From Phymatolithon calcareum (taxonomy: Eukaryota; Rhodophyta; Florideophyceae; Hapalidiales): DNA of 64,000 nucleotides. The stretch lies in contig OZ345364.1 in assembly GCA_977006965.1 (NCBI GenBank), positions 2,850,812 through 2,914,811 of the forward strand, in the 5' to 3' direction. Shown piece by piece: positions 1-9,774 of this stretch. The notes under the pieces were generated by a model that saw only the letters and a list, made by a program, of their open reading frames with translations, was not told the origin of the DNA and ran no database searches. Positions within the stretch are counted from its first letter, which is position 1. Each line of letters begins with the position of its first letter. The position numbers and the translations under genes were made by a program.

Positions 1-540
1 TTGAGGGCGACAGCACTTTGCGTCCTCACAGCAGTATGGTGCACAAAACAAGTATATCGCGAGACAGTTCGATATCTGAAAACGTCGTTGTGCCAAAGTT
101 TGTCGCGCAAAAATTTTTCGAAAAAGCTTTTCCTCATCGAAGATGCGGAGGCCGGCATCGATTGCCGCCGTGATGGTGATCCTGACATCATCGCTGCGCT
201 TGCCAGTTACGACCCTGGAGAAGTATCGCCGACGTATATTCGGGCGGCAAGTGATCGCGAAAAGAGCGGCTTTGACAGGCTCGCTAACGGCCAAGAGCGC
301 CTTGACGCCGTCAGCCTCTCTCTTGGCAATGCATGGAGTCTCATTCGGCTAGGGGAAGCTGGTCTCGAGTCTGCTCTTGTGTCGTCGCAAACGGTTAAGC
401 AGCTGTTTGTCGATGCGCGAGAGTTGTTCCGCGGGGTGGACAGTTTTCGGTCCACCTTGGTAGCTATTAGCCCAGGCGGAACACTGGAGTAGAAGAAGCC
501 GTTTCAGTTCTTTAACGACGACCAACGTTGGGATCGTATT
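1..540 (+). pseudogene. Zinc-finger subtelomeric-family gene, broken partial copy
   Basis: This is a second copy of the gene at 60802-62178; nearly every codon from the second zinc finger onward can be paired (shared stretches include KLFLIED, SGF, QTVKQLFVDARELF and ISPGGTLE). The window edge cuts off its left part. A frame change lies in the first 70 bases, because the histidine end of the finger is readable only in another frame, and a GAG-to-TAG change ends the frame at 490-492. Nucleotide similarity continues past that stop to about 537 and then ends abruptly. It is therefore a truncated pseudogene rather than a functional short protein. I do not recognise the family beyond its C2H2 fingers. 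Confidence 0.8.
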
Positions 541-1582
541 ATCTTCTGATGCTGGGGACAACAGAAGGGATTGCGATTAAATATTTGAAAATCATGTTTT
601 ACGATTACGGAGGACAGGCCATTCTGTACTGTTCTCACTGCTTCCTATGATACTGTGGCAGCCTTACATTGAATAAACTTGCAGTGTGCCTGCCAACAAC
701 AGTACGTCTACTGAAACGCGGGTGTGTGCATGCGCCGCGAAACTGTTCTCTCTTTCGGAAATGTCGACCCCGGCGCCCGCGCTGCCCTTTCACTCAACCC
801 TGTACGAAGAAGACCCTGCCCTCACCGCGCTACTTAGACTCGTGTCCGTCACATTCGGCTGTCTTGGCGCCGAAGAGGAGTTCGACCTCGCTCGCCGCCC
901 CATTTCTGTGGGGCAGAATATGGAGCGCGTCCCTCTGCCAGAGACTGATAATATCGGAAGTCTTTTCGGTGGACCTACTGCGCCGGACGCTGTCACCACA
1001 ACCGGCGCCGTAATCCCACAGGTATTTGCGCCCAATTCTATTACGCTTACCACTGCTCAACGCGCTTTTCGTGTCGCGTCACCCACCGTACAGGGCGATG
1101 CCGCTCACAACGTCTCCCTGGCATTTGATGGTGCCACAGTGCAGCCCCGCGTTCGTGTTTGAGCCGCACCTCTCACCGCGCTCTCTGCGCTTGTGACGGT
1201 TCCTCCACCTGGGTTTCTTGCCGAATTTTCCCTGGCATTGCATCAAAGGCCATAAAGATTCTTGCCAAAGTCCGTCCGCACCAATCTGCAACTGCGGTTC
1301 TTGCTCTCAACGTTCTTGCTGTCGCCGTTGCCGACGTATTTCCACAACGCGAAAGACCACAAGTTACTGTCCGGGGTTCATCATTTGCCGATTTAGTCGG
1401 CGCATTACGCATGTCGGAAAATCCCTCACCGTCACTGAAGCCACGAAGCGCGCGCCATGCCGTTACGGGAAACGGCAACTTTTGATTTTATTTGATGTTT
1501 CAATACTCCTGATTTATCGAACTCAAATGCACGTTTCTGCAATAGCTCCATTTTATTGATATTCTGTCATGGCCTTCGTACT
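541..1582. other. Unassigned stretch with one small open frame
   Basis: The only frame worth noting runs from an ATG at 761 to a stop at 1160-1162 (133 codons, GC-rich, no motif I recognise, no cysteine pattern or membrane segment). A cysteine-rich frame around 1218-1400 (several C-x-C pairs) lacks a sensible start and does not resemble a known zinc-binding fold. I see no RNA gene or clear repeat. Either frame could be a gene remnant, but the sequence does not prove it. Confidence 0.3.
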
Positions 1583-2430
1583 CTAGAAGCTAACATTGAA
1601 GAGAGGGTCGCTCAGCTTGGTCATGATACAGGTAATATTCGCAACTGCGTGGAAGCAGATCCCGTGGAGGGAAACATCATGCCGGAATGTATCAGAGAGG
1701 ACACGAAAGTTTTTGAAGGGGGAGTTCACGGTCTCATGCCTTGCCCGTATCGTAGCATACGTCAGTTTTTATTGGTTATAGCTTGCAGGGGGCTGTTCGC
1801 ATTTTTCATCCCGGTGCCATTTGTCAGCGATGACTTTCTCGCCGGGAGCAAGGGCATGTTTCATGCCAAGTCGGAAAATAGAAACATCAGGAAATGCACC
1901 ACATGCGAACGGCACATGCACCCAAACAACAGTACCAGAGCTTATGCATAGTCAAACCTCGTAGCGCAAACCAGCACTCTTAAATTTGTGAGAGTACCAT
2001 TTCGAGTCGAATGGTGTTGGTTCCTGATTTCGGCAGTCGGTGCCATCAATGCTCACATAGCACTTCTTCATCGCGAAACCATCGCGCCGGGAGTTCCAAT
2101 CAATCTGTTTGTGATGTTAGCAGTAGTAACAATCGGCTTGATGCTGGATTGGAATGAGAACAACATACCACGTTCATTGCAGCAATCAAACGAACAAAGA
2201 ACCACTGCCACTTTCGGAACGTCTTCTCATCAGCACAGCACAGCGCGCTGTTCACGTTCTAGCTGGCGTAGTGCTTCAGAAATACAAGCGCCCAGAGCAG
2301 GTGCTTCGGTTCGCTTCCTCTTGGGCGATCATTTGCCAGGAAAGCCCATTTAACTGTACGCGCTTTTGCCGTCACACCAAACATACCACGAAAACGGCGA
2401 CGTGCGAAAGAGCTGTCCTCGTTTCGCCAT
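1583..2430 (-). pseudogene. Harbinger/IS5-type DDE transposase (DDE_Tnp_4-like), decayed
   Basis: Read from an ATG at 2430 on the minus strand, the sequence gives MAKRGQLF, then (after a frame change) RRRFRGMFGVTAKA, a helical region with PKHLLWALVFLKHYAS and DEKTFRKWQWFF, then the catalytic core: SIDGTD with PFDSKWYSHKFKSAGLRYEV, VIADKWH, and RHETVNSPFKNFRVL, ending with LFNVSF and a stop at 1583-1585. These supply the first Asp, second Asp and the Glu of a DDE nuclease in the order and spacing of Harbinger/IS5-like enzymes, including the WYSHKF and LRYEV blocks. At least one TAG (after HYAS) and several frameshifts make it inactive. It would have cut and pasted its own element. I did not find its terminal inverted repeats. 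Confidence 0.8.
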
Positions 2431-3047
2431 AATCGAGATGATCAAGCCGGTAATGGCGTGTTTTTTCTTCGAAAATAAAATTGGAAAAAATCGGTAATTT
2501 TTTAACTCTGTTTTGTTGGCTGACTTAAAAATCTAATTTCTACACGTGTTCATGTACGTAACCTTTTCGATTGTCTTCGCACTTGCAACGAATTTGAAAA
2601 CGCATATCTTTTACGAGCGTTCCTAGTAAAGAAACAGTAGATTTTTCTTAAATTGTCTTCGGTTCTTAATTCTATGGTGTTTGAGGTTGTGAAGAAGAAT
2701 AGAAGCAACACGACGATATCATTTTTTTGCAAAAGTAATAATTTATCTCTAATTGATGCTATATGCAAAAAACGTTTGCCTTCCGAATCCAGCGTTTTTT
2801 TGAATTTTCCTGGTCCATGACGACTTCATACTTCAACTATTCTAGGTTTACATTCTACTTGGACAATAGTCCTAACAGAAAATTGAAGAAAACTGTTCAA
2901 CGAATTGAAAAAGAGAGCATGGCATGGCGTTAAAGTGTTACTTTTTGATTGCCCCGGCGATGCAGTGACTGTGTTTTCGCTTGCATTGGCAGTTACGTAC
3001 ATTTGAAAATTATTCTTTCGAATCAGAATTCGAATGTTGTGGGCTAC
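2431..3047. other. AT-rich intergenic stretch
   Basis: I see no credible coding frame, RNA gene or repeat here. The stretch is AT-rich with many short A and T runs, and separates the Harbinger remnant from the promoter of the intron-containing gene. Confidence 0.4.
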
Positions 3048-3149
3048 CTGAGTATGATGTAATACTTATACACGTGTCATGATTATCCCCGTTTCTGTTT
3101 CGCGCTAAACCGAAACGGTGCGAATCATCATGTGTGATATCATACTCAG
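3048..3149. repeat. Inverted repeat upstream of the TATA box
   Basis: CTGAGTATGAT at 3048-3058 is answered by its exact reverse complement at 3139-3149. A second, inner stem pairs CCGTTTC with GAAACGG around 3090-3117. The structure ends 9 bases before the TATA box of the gene at 3236. It could be a small foldback transposon or part of the promoter. Confidence 0.55.
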
Positions 3150-3158
3150 AGAGCCCAG

Positions 3159-3166
3159 TATATAAG
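3159..3166 (+). promoter_or_regulatory. TATA box
   Basis: TATATAAG lies 70 bases before the ATG at 3236, the usual spacing for a short 5' leader. It is the clearest core-promoter motif I found in the window. Confidence 0.55.
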
Positions 3167-3235
3167 TCCGCCGTGCACTTCGTGCCATACTCTTGGCTCG
3201 CAAAAAAGCTCCTGTGCCATATACCTTCCTCAGAC

Positions 3236-3868
3236 ATGGCGCCGAGGAAGCAGTCGAAATCTGCGAATATTCTCGGCTTGCTCGCGGATAAGATCAAGAA
3301 AGGAGCAATTAATTCAACAATGCTGCCCTGTGAAGTACTTGCACTGGACAAGGAAAAGTTTGGAAAAGTTTCAGAACGCACTTTTAGAAGTTTGTTGACG
3401 AGGGCGCGGAAGGAGTATGGTCAAACAGCCAGGGAAGGTACGCTGTGCCGAGTCCGTGAGTTCTTCATTTGGTCATCTCCCAATACATGCTAACTCTTCT
3501 ATGAAACAGGTGGCGTTTCTGGAAACAAGCCGTCAGCGGCTGCACTGACGGCACTGCTTTTCGGTTGGACTGCAGGTACTGTGGACGAGAAACCTACACG
3601 TGCTGAAAAAATGGACACGTCAGATGGGGAAAGCGACGAAGAGCTTGCAGATAATACCACAAATTTTTGTCGCGAGCTGGTCGTCGGTTCGATGCAGTTC
3701 AGACCTATCTATCTCATAGCAACGTGGAAGGACCCTGATGATTACAATTCTGAACGAGCGTCGGTTGCTTTGCTTTTCCCGTCTGGCGTTGACAAGAATG
3801 ATGTCAGCGTAAATGTTGTGGATAATGGACACTACCTCGAGATTGGAGTTGTGTGGCCAGCTTCATGA
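3236..3868 (+). CDS. Spliced gene with p23/Hsp20-like (CS-type) beta sandwich C-terminus
   Basis: Exon 1 (3236-3437) encodes a basic, helical N-terminus starting MAPRKQSKSANILGLLADK. A 72-nt intron (3438-3509) has GTACGC at its 5' end, a GCTAAC branch-like motif at 3489-3494 and CAG at its 3' end. Joining the exons keeps the frame (phase 1, codon GGT) and continues without a stop for 118 more codons to TGA at 3866-3868, about 186 residues in all. Residues near the end, VALLFPSGVDKNDVSV then NGHYLEIGVVWP, look like strands of the CS/Hsp20 fold, in which a proline-glycine turn is followed by paired strands. An acidic stretch (DTSDGESDEELAD) precedes it. Function is not known; a co-chaperone-like or scaffold role is only a guess. 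This is the best candidate for a real host gene. A further exon may follow (see next entry). Confidence 0.65.
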
Positions 3869-4172
3869 GTGACCATCTCACGCTTCACAAAAAATGGCTC
3901 GTGGGACACAAATTTACTGCCCTGGCAAGCTACCATCTCATGCTAACATGTTTCAATGATTTTCTATCAGCGCACCGCCGCCCAGACTTCAAAATGTCAT
4001 CAGTGGCAAACATTCGTTTGCCGTTCCAGTGTGAATCACGCCCTGAGCGCGAATCGTGCGTATGGTCCGGTACTTCTACCCGTGTATTGTACATAATTTT
4101 CAAGGCGCCAGCGCCAATGCTTGCAGTTGATTCAACGATACTTGGATTCGACGCAATCTAACTCTGAATAAA
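3869..4172 (+). other. Possible 3' exon and poly(A) signal of the spliced gene
   Basis: An open frame ending in a stop at 4159-4161 encodes a tail with KMSSVANIRLPFQCES and VLYIIFKAPAP, which reads like continuing beta strands. It is preceded by a pyrimidine-rich acceptor-like TTTTCTATCAG ending near 3970. I could not find a donor in the right phase, so splicing to it is unproven. AATAAA at 4167-4172 follows the stop directly and fits a poly(A) signal for this gene. Confidence 0.4.
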
Positions 4173-4254
4173 AACCTATGCCTTTCAACTGATATCTAAT
4201 TATTTTACATCATACTTTCATCAATATCGATAAAATCGAAGTTTCCCGTAACCT

Positions 4255-4826
4255 CCCGAAGCGGTACCGTCCGCGAAACATCTCTGTCGACCGTTATGCA
4301 ACATGGTACGCCAATGCGTTGAACAGTGTTTCTCCTCTGTTGCGCGCTGCTCTCGAGCGTGCAGACGGCCGAGTCTGCATTCTAATTCTTAAGCTCGCAA
4401 CGCTCCCGCTGTATTTCTTAATGTCGTTGCGCTTCGTGCGTCTTCTCTCCAATTCGCCCCTGTCGTGGGCTGGCGCTGCCTCTTTCACCTTGCGGAACTC
4501 GTTGCAGATCCATACTCCGACGTTCGTGACGAATCCTGTGCGCGGCTACGTGACCGTGCTCTGAACGATGCGTACGGTGCAGAAGCCGCTGAGAATGGTC
4601 GCCGTCCGTTGGTTTAGCACATATTGCACGTGCTGTTGGCCGTATCCATTGCGAGGCACAGATGTCGGAATACGTAATGAGTGCAGCAGAGGACGAATGG
4701 GTTCTCGTAGCCTTTCTAAACTAGTTTTGGACTCCAAGCGCGATTGGCGAGACCGCCCAGTACGAATTCATGCACACTCCCGCGGGCTACTTACATGCGG
4801 GACTGGTTGTGCAAAGTTTAATAAAC
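4255..4826 (+). pseudogene. Decayed gene of unknown family
   Basis: Coding-like sequence continues through three frames: RYRPRNISVDRYATWYANAL, then FHLAELVADPYSDVRDESC, then SEYVMSAAEDEWVLVAFLN, a stop, and HTPAGYLHAGLVVQSLINL. The amino-acid composition is protein-like and the segments follow one another, so I read this as one gene broken by at least two frameshifts and a stop. The segment around AELVADPYSDVRDES recalls a HEAT/ARM-type helical repeat, but that is weak. It ends at the 3' end of the minus-strand gene at 4827, so the two converge tail to tail. Confidence 0.4.
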
Positions 4827-5911
4827 TTAATCGTAGAAACTCTCTTCGTCTGATGACTCATCCGAATTATCTCCCTCTCTCTTGCGCTTTAGCAGCGCGC
4901 GGCGCTGTATCAAACGATATCCGTCTCCGTCGTCCATACGGTTTAAGAATGCGTCGACCATTAGCATCAAGTCCAAAAACGGTAGAGAAAGTCTCCCGTA
5001 GTCGTGCATAATTAGCGCAAAACGCATAACCTCAACCAAAATAGAAGAATTCTGCAGGTAGACGCCTTCGTCACTGTCTTCATGTCTGCGCAAAGTGCGA
5101 AGGAAACCATGCAAGTATCCATCGGTTCTTGTAGCGCTTACAGCGTCAACGCATGCCACCACAACGTCTGCCCCACTCATCACTAGAAAAGATGTGACGA
5201 ACGCACTTAGTTTAACACCGTCCTCATCTTCGAACGCTGAAAATTCCAGAAGCTCACTCAGCTCCGACTGCAACCCCTCTTTCCTCAGTTCAACTTGCTT
5301 GTACTATAGCTTGCCATGAGTTTAGACGAATGCAAAATGCTAGGATTGAGATACACTACAGACTCCAGAATGTCGGCGTCTTCGTTGTCAGCGCTGTATC
5401 CAATGCCGCATGGATGGTCCTGCTCAACTCCGTGCTCTAGCTGTTCCTTCCACTCCTTGCGCATGTCGCAAACCGCCTCTCTAAGTTGCACATTTTGTCC
5501 TGTGCATCACATGGAGCCAGAAGAGAAACAAATGTCTCCAGAAATACCGTGGAACCATTTCGAATGAGGGCTAGTTCAACATCTACCGGCTTTTCCGGGC
5601 ACGCACTCACTGCCACTTTGTAAAACTGTTTACTGTTGTCTTTATTTCGCCACCAAGAGACCTTTTGAGTCTCTACATCATTGGTCATGACGAGAAAAAA
5701 CGAGATGTAAACCGCAAAAGCAATATTGTCAAATACAGTTCCTCTTCGGGCAGACAAAATACCTCTCAGTGTATGCGTGACCGCGTGGACAGCGTTCTGC
5801 AATTTCCCAATACGCTCTTTGGAGAGAGGACCCTTGCGACTCGCGTATTCTCTACGATTTGCGCCATAGGTACTGAGAATGGAAAGTAGGCAGGTCTGAA
5901 AACAGACCTCC
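4827..5911 (-). pseudogene. Coiled-coil gene with two frame breaks, family unknown
   Basis: Three consecutive minus-strand frames join into one protein of about 350 residues: 5911-5500 (YGANRREYASRKGPLSKERI, then a strand-rich part with VDVELALIRNG), 5491-5285 (a heptad-like REAVCDMRKEWKEQLEHGV), and 5273-4827 (SELSELLEFSAFEDEDG, then an acidic/basic tail with KRKREGDNSDESSDEE). The frames meet at one-base shifts near 5490 and 5280, where the meaning continues. They could be short introns or sequence errors, but no good splice sites are visible, so pseudogene is the safer reading. No ATG starts the first frame; its upstream edge coincides with the end of LINE sequence at 5911. Nothing in it matches a family I know. 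Confidence 0.45.
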
Positions 5912-7171
5912 TAAAGCTGCTTGTGCAGTTTTTGGGCCAATGTTCGCGCCGCTCGATTTTTCTCGTCTGTTGCATTTTCGATTGAGTACGATTTTGCAGA
6001 CGAGATGGTGCTCATAGCATACAAAGAAGCCAATGCCTTCGGAACGTTGTATTCTAAAACCTTTTCTTGTATATTTGTCCGAACTCCATCCACAACATTG
6101 TCGCAAACTTGACGTCGAACAGCGTGCAGAAAATTCTCACCGCTCTGCAACCATGAAGTCTGAAGTTCTCCCAGAGCAATGGAAGACATCTTTGTGCTCT
6201 GTGCTTCCTCGCAGGTTGCACCGGCTCCAAGTTGAGAATGTGGGTCACTATATTTCTTGTGATAATCATAAGCTTTTCTGCAACTGTAAATACATTTTGG
6301 AGCCGGAAAATATTTTGGAACATTTTTTGTGGTGTTCACTGCCTCTCTCGGCCCCATTTTCTCAACCTCCTGAAGATATCTTTCAAGATGGTCGCACTTG
6401 GCTTTTCTCACCTTCTTCTTTAACAGAATTATCACCTCTCGAAAGGCTTCTTTGTCACTTTCGAGGCCTGTTCTTCTGTAAATCTTAAAATACCGGGTTC
6501 GTTTCTTGGCCAGATTGTCGAACTCCTTGTTCCAAAAACTTTTAAATCTCGGGGACCTCAGCTTAGACGATGTCCACGGCTCCATCAGCTTTTCCAGAAA
6601 AATATCAGACCAGTCGTTCAGCTCCCCTTTGTCAGTACAAGTATGCAGCTGCTCCATCATGCTCGGTATCCACTTTGACATTTCTGCTCTGGCCTTGGTT
6701 GTTCTTGTCAAGCTTCGCCTGGCAGCTTTTGAGATAACTTCATTTCTTCGAGTGGTTATAATCCCGTGGTTCAGTACCCTCATTGCGACAAGAATGTGTT
6801 CTGTGACACCCTCCCACATGCCATGCAAAAGTTCGGGTACCTCTCCTTCTAAGGACTTCTTCATGAAGATATCGATGATGCTCTTGCCATGGTTGGAGAC
6901 AAATGTTGATCTTGTTGTCGTCCTTATTCTCCAGTTGAATTTTGCGGTCCTCGAAATAATCTTTGTTCCCTCTCCAGTTTCCTGTGCGGTCCCAGTGCCT
7001 ATGTCTTGCGTTAAAGTCACCCATGATTACCACCTTCACCCTGCAATGACGGCGGATGAATTCCAAACGCTTGTCGTACTCCTCTCGACTCGCAAGAGGA
7101 GAGATGTAGACAACCGACACCGCAATGTCAATCATATTTTCAACCACGACCTGGAGTGCTTTTGTAGCCAT
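5911..7171 (-). pseudogene. LINE ORF2 fragment: AP-like endonuclease and linker
   Basis: The N-terminal part (7171-6740) contains VKVVIMGDFNARHRHWDRTG, the GDFN block and following His/Asp that characterise exonuclease-endonuclease-phosphatase domains of LINEs, which nick target DNA before reverse transcription. A frame change leads into 7020-5911, with FKSFWNKEFDNLAKKRTRYF and LLKKKVRKAKCDHLERYL, the typical helical Trp/Lys-rich linker between endonuclease and RT. The frame ends at 5911 in KLHKQL. The two frames overlap between 7020 and 6740, which shows a frameshift inside the endonuclease. Confidence 0.75.
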
Positions 7172-7405
7172 CTTACCCAGTACTTTGGTTGGATTACCTG
7201 CCTTAGTAATTAAAGCTATACCTTCTCGTGGTCGTTCTCGAGGGTCCTGCGGACGGGGTAGAACAAATTTGTTCGAAATTCAACCTGATCGCCGTTAGAC
7301 CAAGGACTTCCATATGGTGTTTTCCCATGATTTGTTTAACCATTTTGGGCGTCTCTGCTGATCTGCTCACGTTAAAAGTGCAAAATACTATTCAGTTTCC
7401 CGGGA

Positions 7406-9279
7406 TCATGGTTCCACAATTTCTTCAGCGTCCACGTGCAATGCTGGTATAGGGTTGGAATTATTAGTTGCTCTGTGCTTGGGGTCGTGCTCTTCTGCTT
7501 CGCCAGCTTTGGGTATCGATTCACTCGTTGTACTCCCTTCAGGGGTCATGTTATCTTTTCTGTTTTTGGTGAGGGAGCTTAAGAACTTTTCGGCTTGTTT
7601 TGGCCCTTCGGTATTATTACCAGTTGCGATACTGTCCCTATCAGCATCAAGCTCGGAGCTCTTCGGTTTGTGCACTACTGTGGGGTTTTTTGAAAATTTT
7701 GCGCTTTTATTGCATGCTGACGAACTTCCCACTTCGCTTTCAACTTGCTTTCGGACGCCCGCTTTTTTCTCTGCAAGCGTTTTTCTCTCGAGTGCTTCTA
7801 TTTCTTCTTCTGCCTTCTTCTGGTTGTCTTTGTACAACTTTCTGTTTGGAAATCAGCCGTGTATCCTGCGCATTTCTTCATCCTCTTTCTTATAGCCCAT
7901 AGATTCTTGAGTATACGATCATCCCCTGAAAATAATGTCTTCTTCGACACCGAGTCCTTGAAGAGATTGTAATCTTTGTCTAGCCTTAGGCCGGCTGCTT
8001 TCATTGTCGCTATGACTCTGTCGCAGTAGTACTTGCTGGACAGTATTTCCAGCTTGGATTTTCTGATGAACGAGAGTCCCAGAACTGCCCTTGCAGGAAG
8101 CATATGCGTCATCTCATTGTACAGTTCGACTTCGTCCATTCTTTTCAGTCCTGTGAAGAAGAGTGGAACTACTTCACTTGACCGGGTGTTCCGTATATTG
8201 CCTCTAATTGCTCTTGAGAACTTGATTAATCGCGAACTGATGTGGCTCCCGAAGTGCGCTGGAGTGGGCGCTCTAGCGACGCAACTGCAGCATACTACAT
8301 CGGCGAAGCTATCGGAGCCAGCTCTGGTTCCTTTTGAGTAGCCAGTACAGTATTGGTACTTGCATTATTCTCTTCCTCTTGTGTCGTACGGGGTGGCGTG
8401 GCCACTGGAGTGGCTGCACGTTCCTGGTCCCCATTCACATTCCGACTTCCGAGCTGCTCCGATTCGTTATTTCTGGACACTGTTCTGACTTGTGCTTCCA
8501 CTAGTGTAAATCATTCTCACACTTCGCTCAGTGTTGTCATGATCTCGTCCATTTTCTTCGCTAGGTTATTATTGTCCGTATACGTAGTGTCTTGAGGATC
8601 TGATGGGCTCCGCTCCATCGACAGCTCTGGGATCTCAATTTACAGAGCCATAACTCTACTTTGGGTACTGGAATTGCACGCCTTGCACATGTTTGCGATT
8701 CCTTCGCTCCCTGCACCTCCGTGAAGGTTCAACTGGCCTTTTATGTCACATTTGTTGCACCTGACTCTTTCTCTGACTTTCAGAAAACGCTCTTTGAGCT
8801 CTGATCAGTGTGTTTCACCTTCGGGTTGTGCTCTGGTTTCTATGTACGACTCGGATTCTTCCCCATCTTCTCTTGGGACATCACTGTCCTCCATCTCCAC
8901 TGGAGCGCGAACTCGAGCTGCAATCTCGTTTGCTCGCTGCAGTGTCCTCTTTGCGTATCGAGCAATGTCGCGCTATTCCTCGAGTTCTTCTCTGGTTTCT
9001 TCATTCGAGTGCTCGGTTTCGATCTCGTTGTCTTGATGCCGGTGGGCTGACCGCACTCTTGGCGCGAAGGCGTGTGACCACTGGAGATTTGCGAACTACT
9101 CCCTTCGGCTTCCTGCTTGGCCCAGTTGTTTTTCGCGCGGAATTGCTTTGTTTCAAAGACCTTTTATTCTTTGATGCATTTCGGGACGCCGTCGAAGTTT
9201 CTTTTCGCGGCGAAGTTTTTCTCCCCCGGGCAACTCGCCAGCGCTCACGATCGAGATCGGGGGGTTCGGGCGTTCCCAC
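7406..9279 (-). pseudogene. LINE ORF1-like nucleic-acid-binding protein, broken
   Basis: A basic region (9279-9001, rich in Arg, Lys and Ser) precedes a C-x2-C-x19-C-x2-C zinc-binding segment encoded near 8730-8650 (RCNKCDIKG ... NMCKACNSS). Next comes a Gln/Asn/Thr-rich linker (8501-8295), a folded part (8139-7798, with SKYYCDRVIATMKAAGLRL), and a coiled-coil tail (7837-7406, starting KDNQKKAEEEIEALERKTL). Several frame changes separate these parts. ORF1 proteins of LINEs coat the element RNA; the zinc ribbon in front of a coiled coil fits that role. Assignment rests mainly on position upstream of the endonuclease. Confidence 0.5.
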
Positions 9280-9774
9280 GGCTAGCCAAAATCACTGCCG
9301 TGGCGCGCTTCACATCCTTCGTGGTGTTAGTGGATAAATTTCCAAAGAAGCTGGTTAGAAATCGATGCTGTTTAACGCTGCAGTAATAAGAGCACACGTA
9401 TGTCGCCGTGTCCAAGATGGGAATATCGCCACGCGCAAGTGTCAGCTCGTAATAACGGACAGACCCGACAGTCGAAATAATCACAGGAACGGAGGCCCGA
9501 GAGATCGCCAAGCTGGGTCACTGACTCTCACGTGCGTATCACGGTAGCCGTTAGACCTGACAGTGACAGGACAGTGTCGGTATTTGTGGGGTGTGTTATG
9601 CAACCCCCAGCCAGTAGGTTGAATATCCGATAGCTTTTAAGGCACCGCTCATTGCAGCGAGTAAAGGATCCCATCTCAAGCAAGCCACAATTGGCGACAG
9701 GGAGTGCCGACAACCTTGCCGACCCTGAGAGCGCAACAACTTACAAAATTCGCGAGTAACAACCTGTGCATCGG

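Larger units (their letters stand above)
5911..9290 (-). mobile_element. LINE (non-LTR retrotransposon), 3' part missing
   Basis: Reading on the minus strand there is a basic N-terminal segment (9279-9001), a zinc-binding segment (near 8730-8650), an ORF1-like region (8500-7400), an endonuclease (7171-6740), and the endonuclease-to-RT linker (7020-5911). The reverse transcriptase that must follow is absent: sequence stops at 5911 against an unrelated gene. LINEs normally lose their 5' end on insertion, so loss of the 3' half points to a later deletion or rearrangement. Frameshifts throughout make it inactive. Confidence 0.7.

Noticed and set aside
1218-1559. Cysteine-rich zinc protein
   Set aside because: Cys pairs fit no known spacing, composition changes midway, and there is no credible start.
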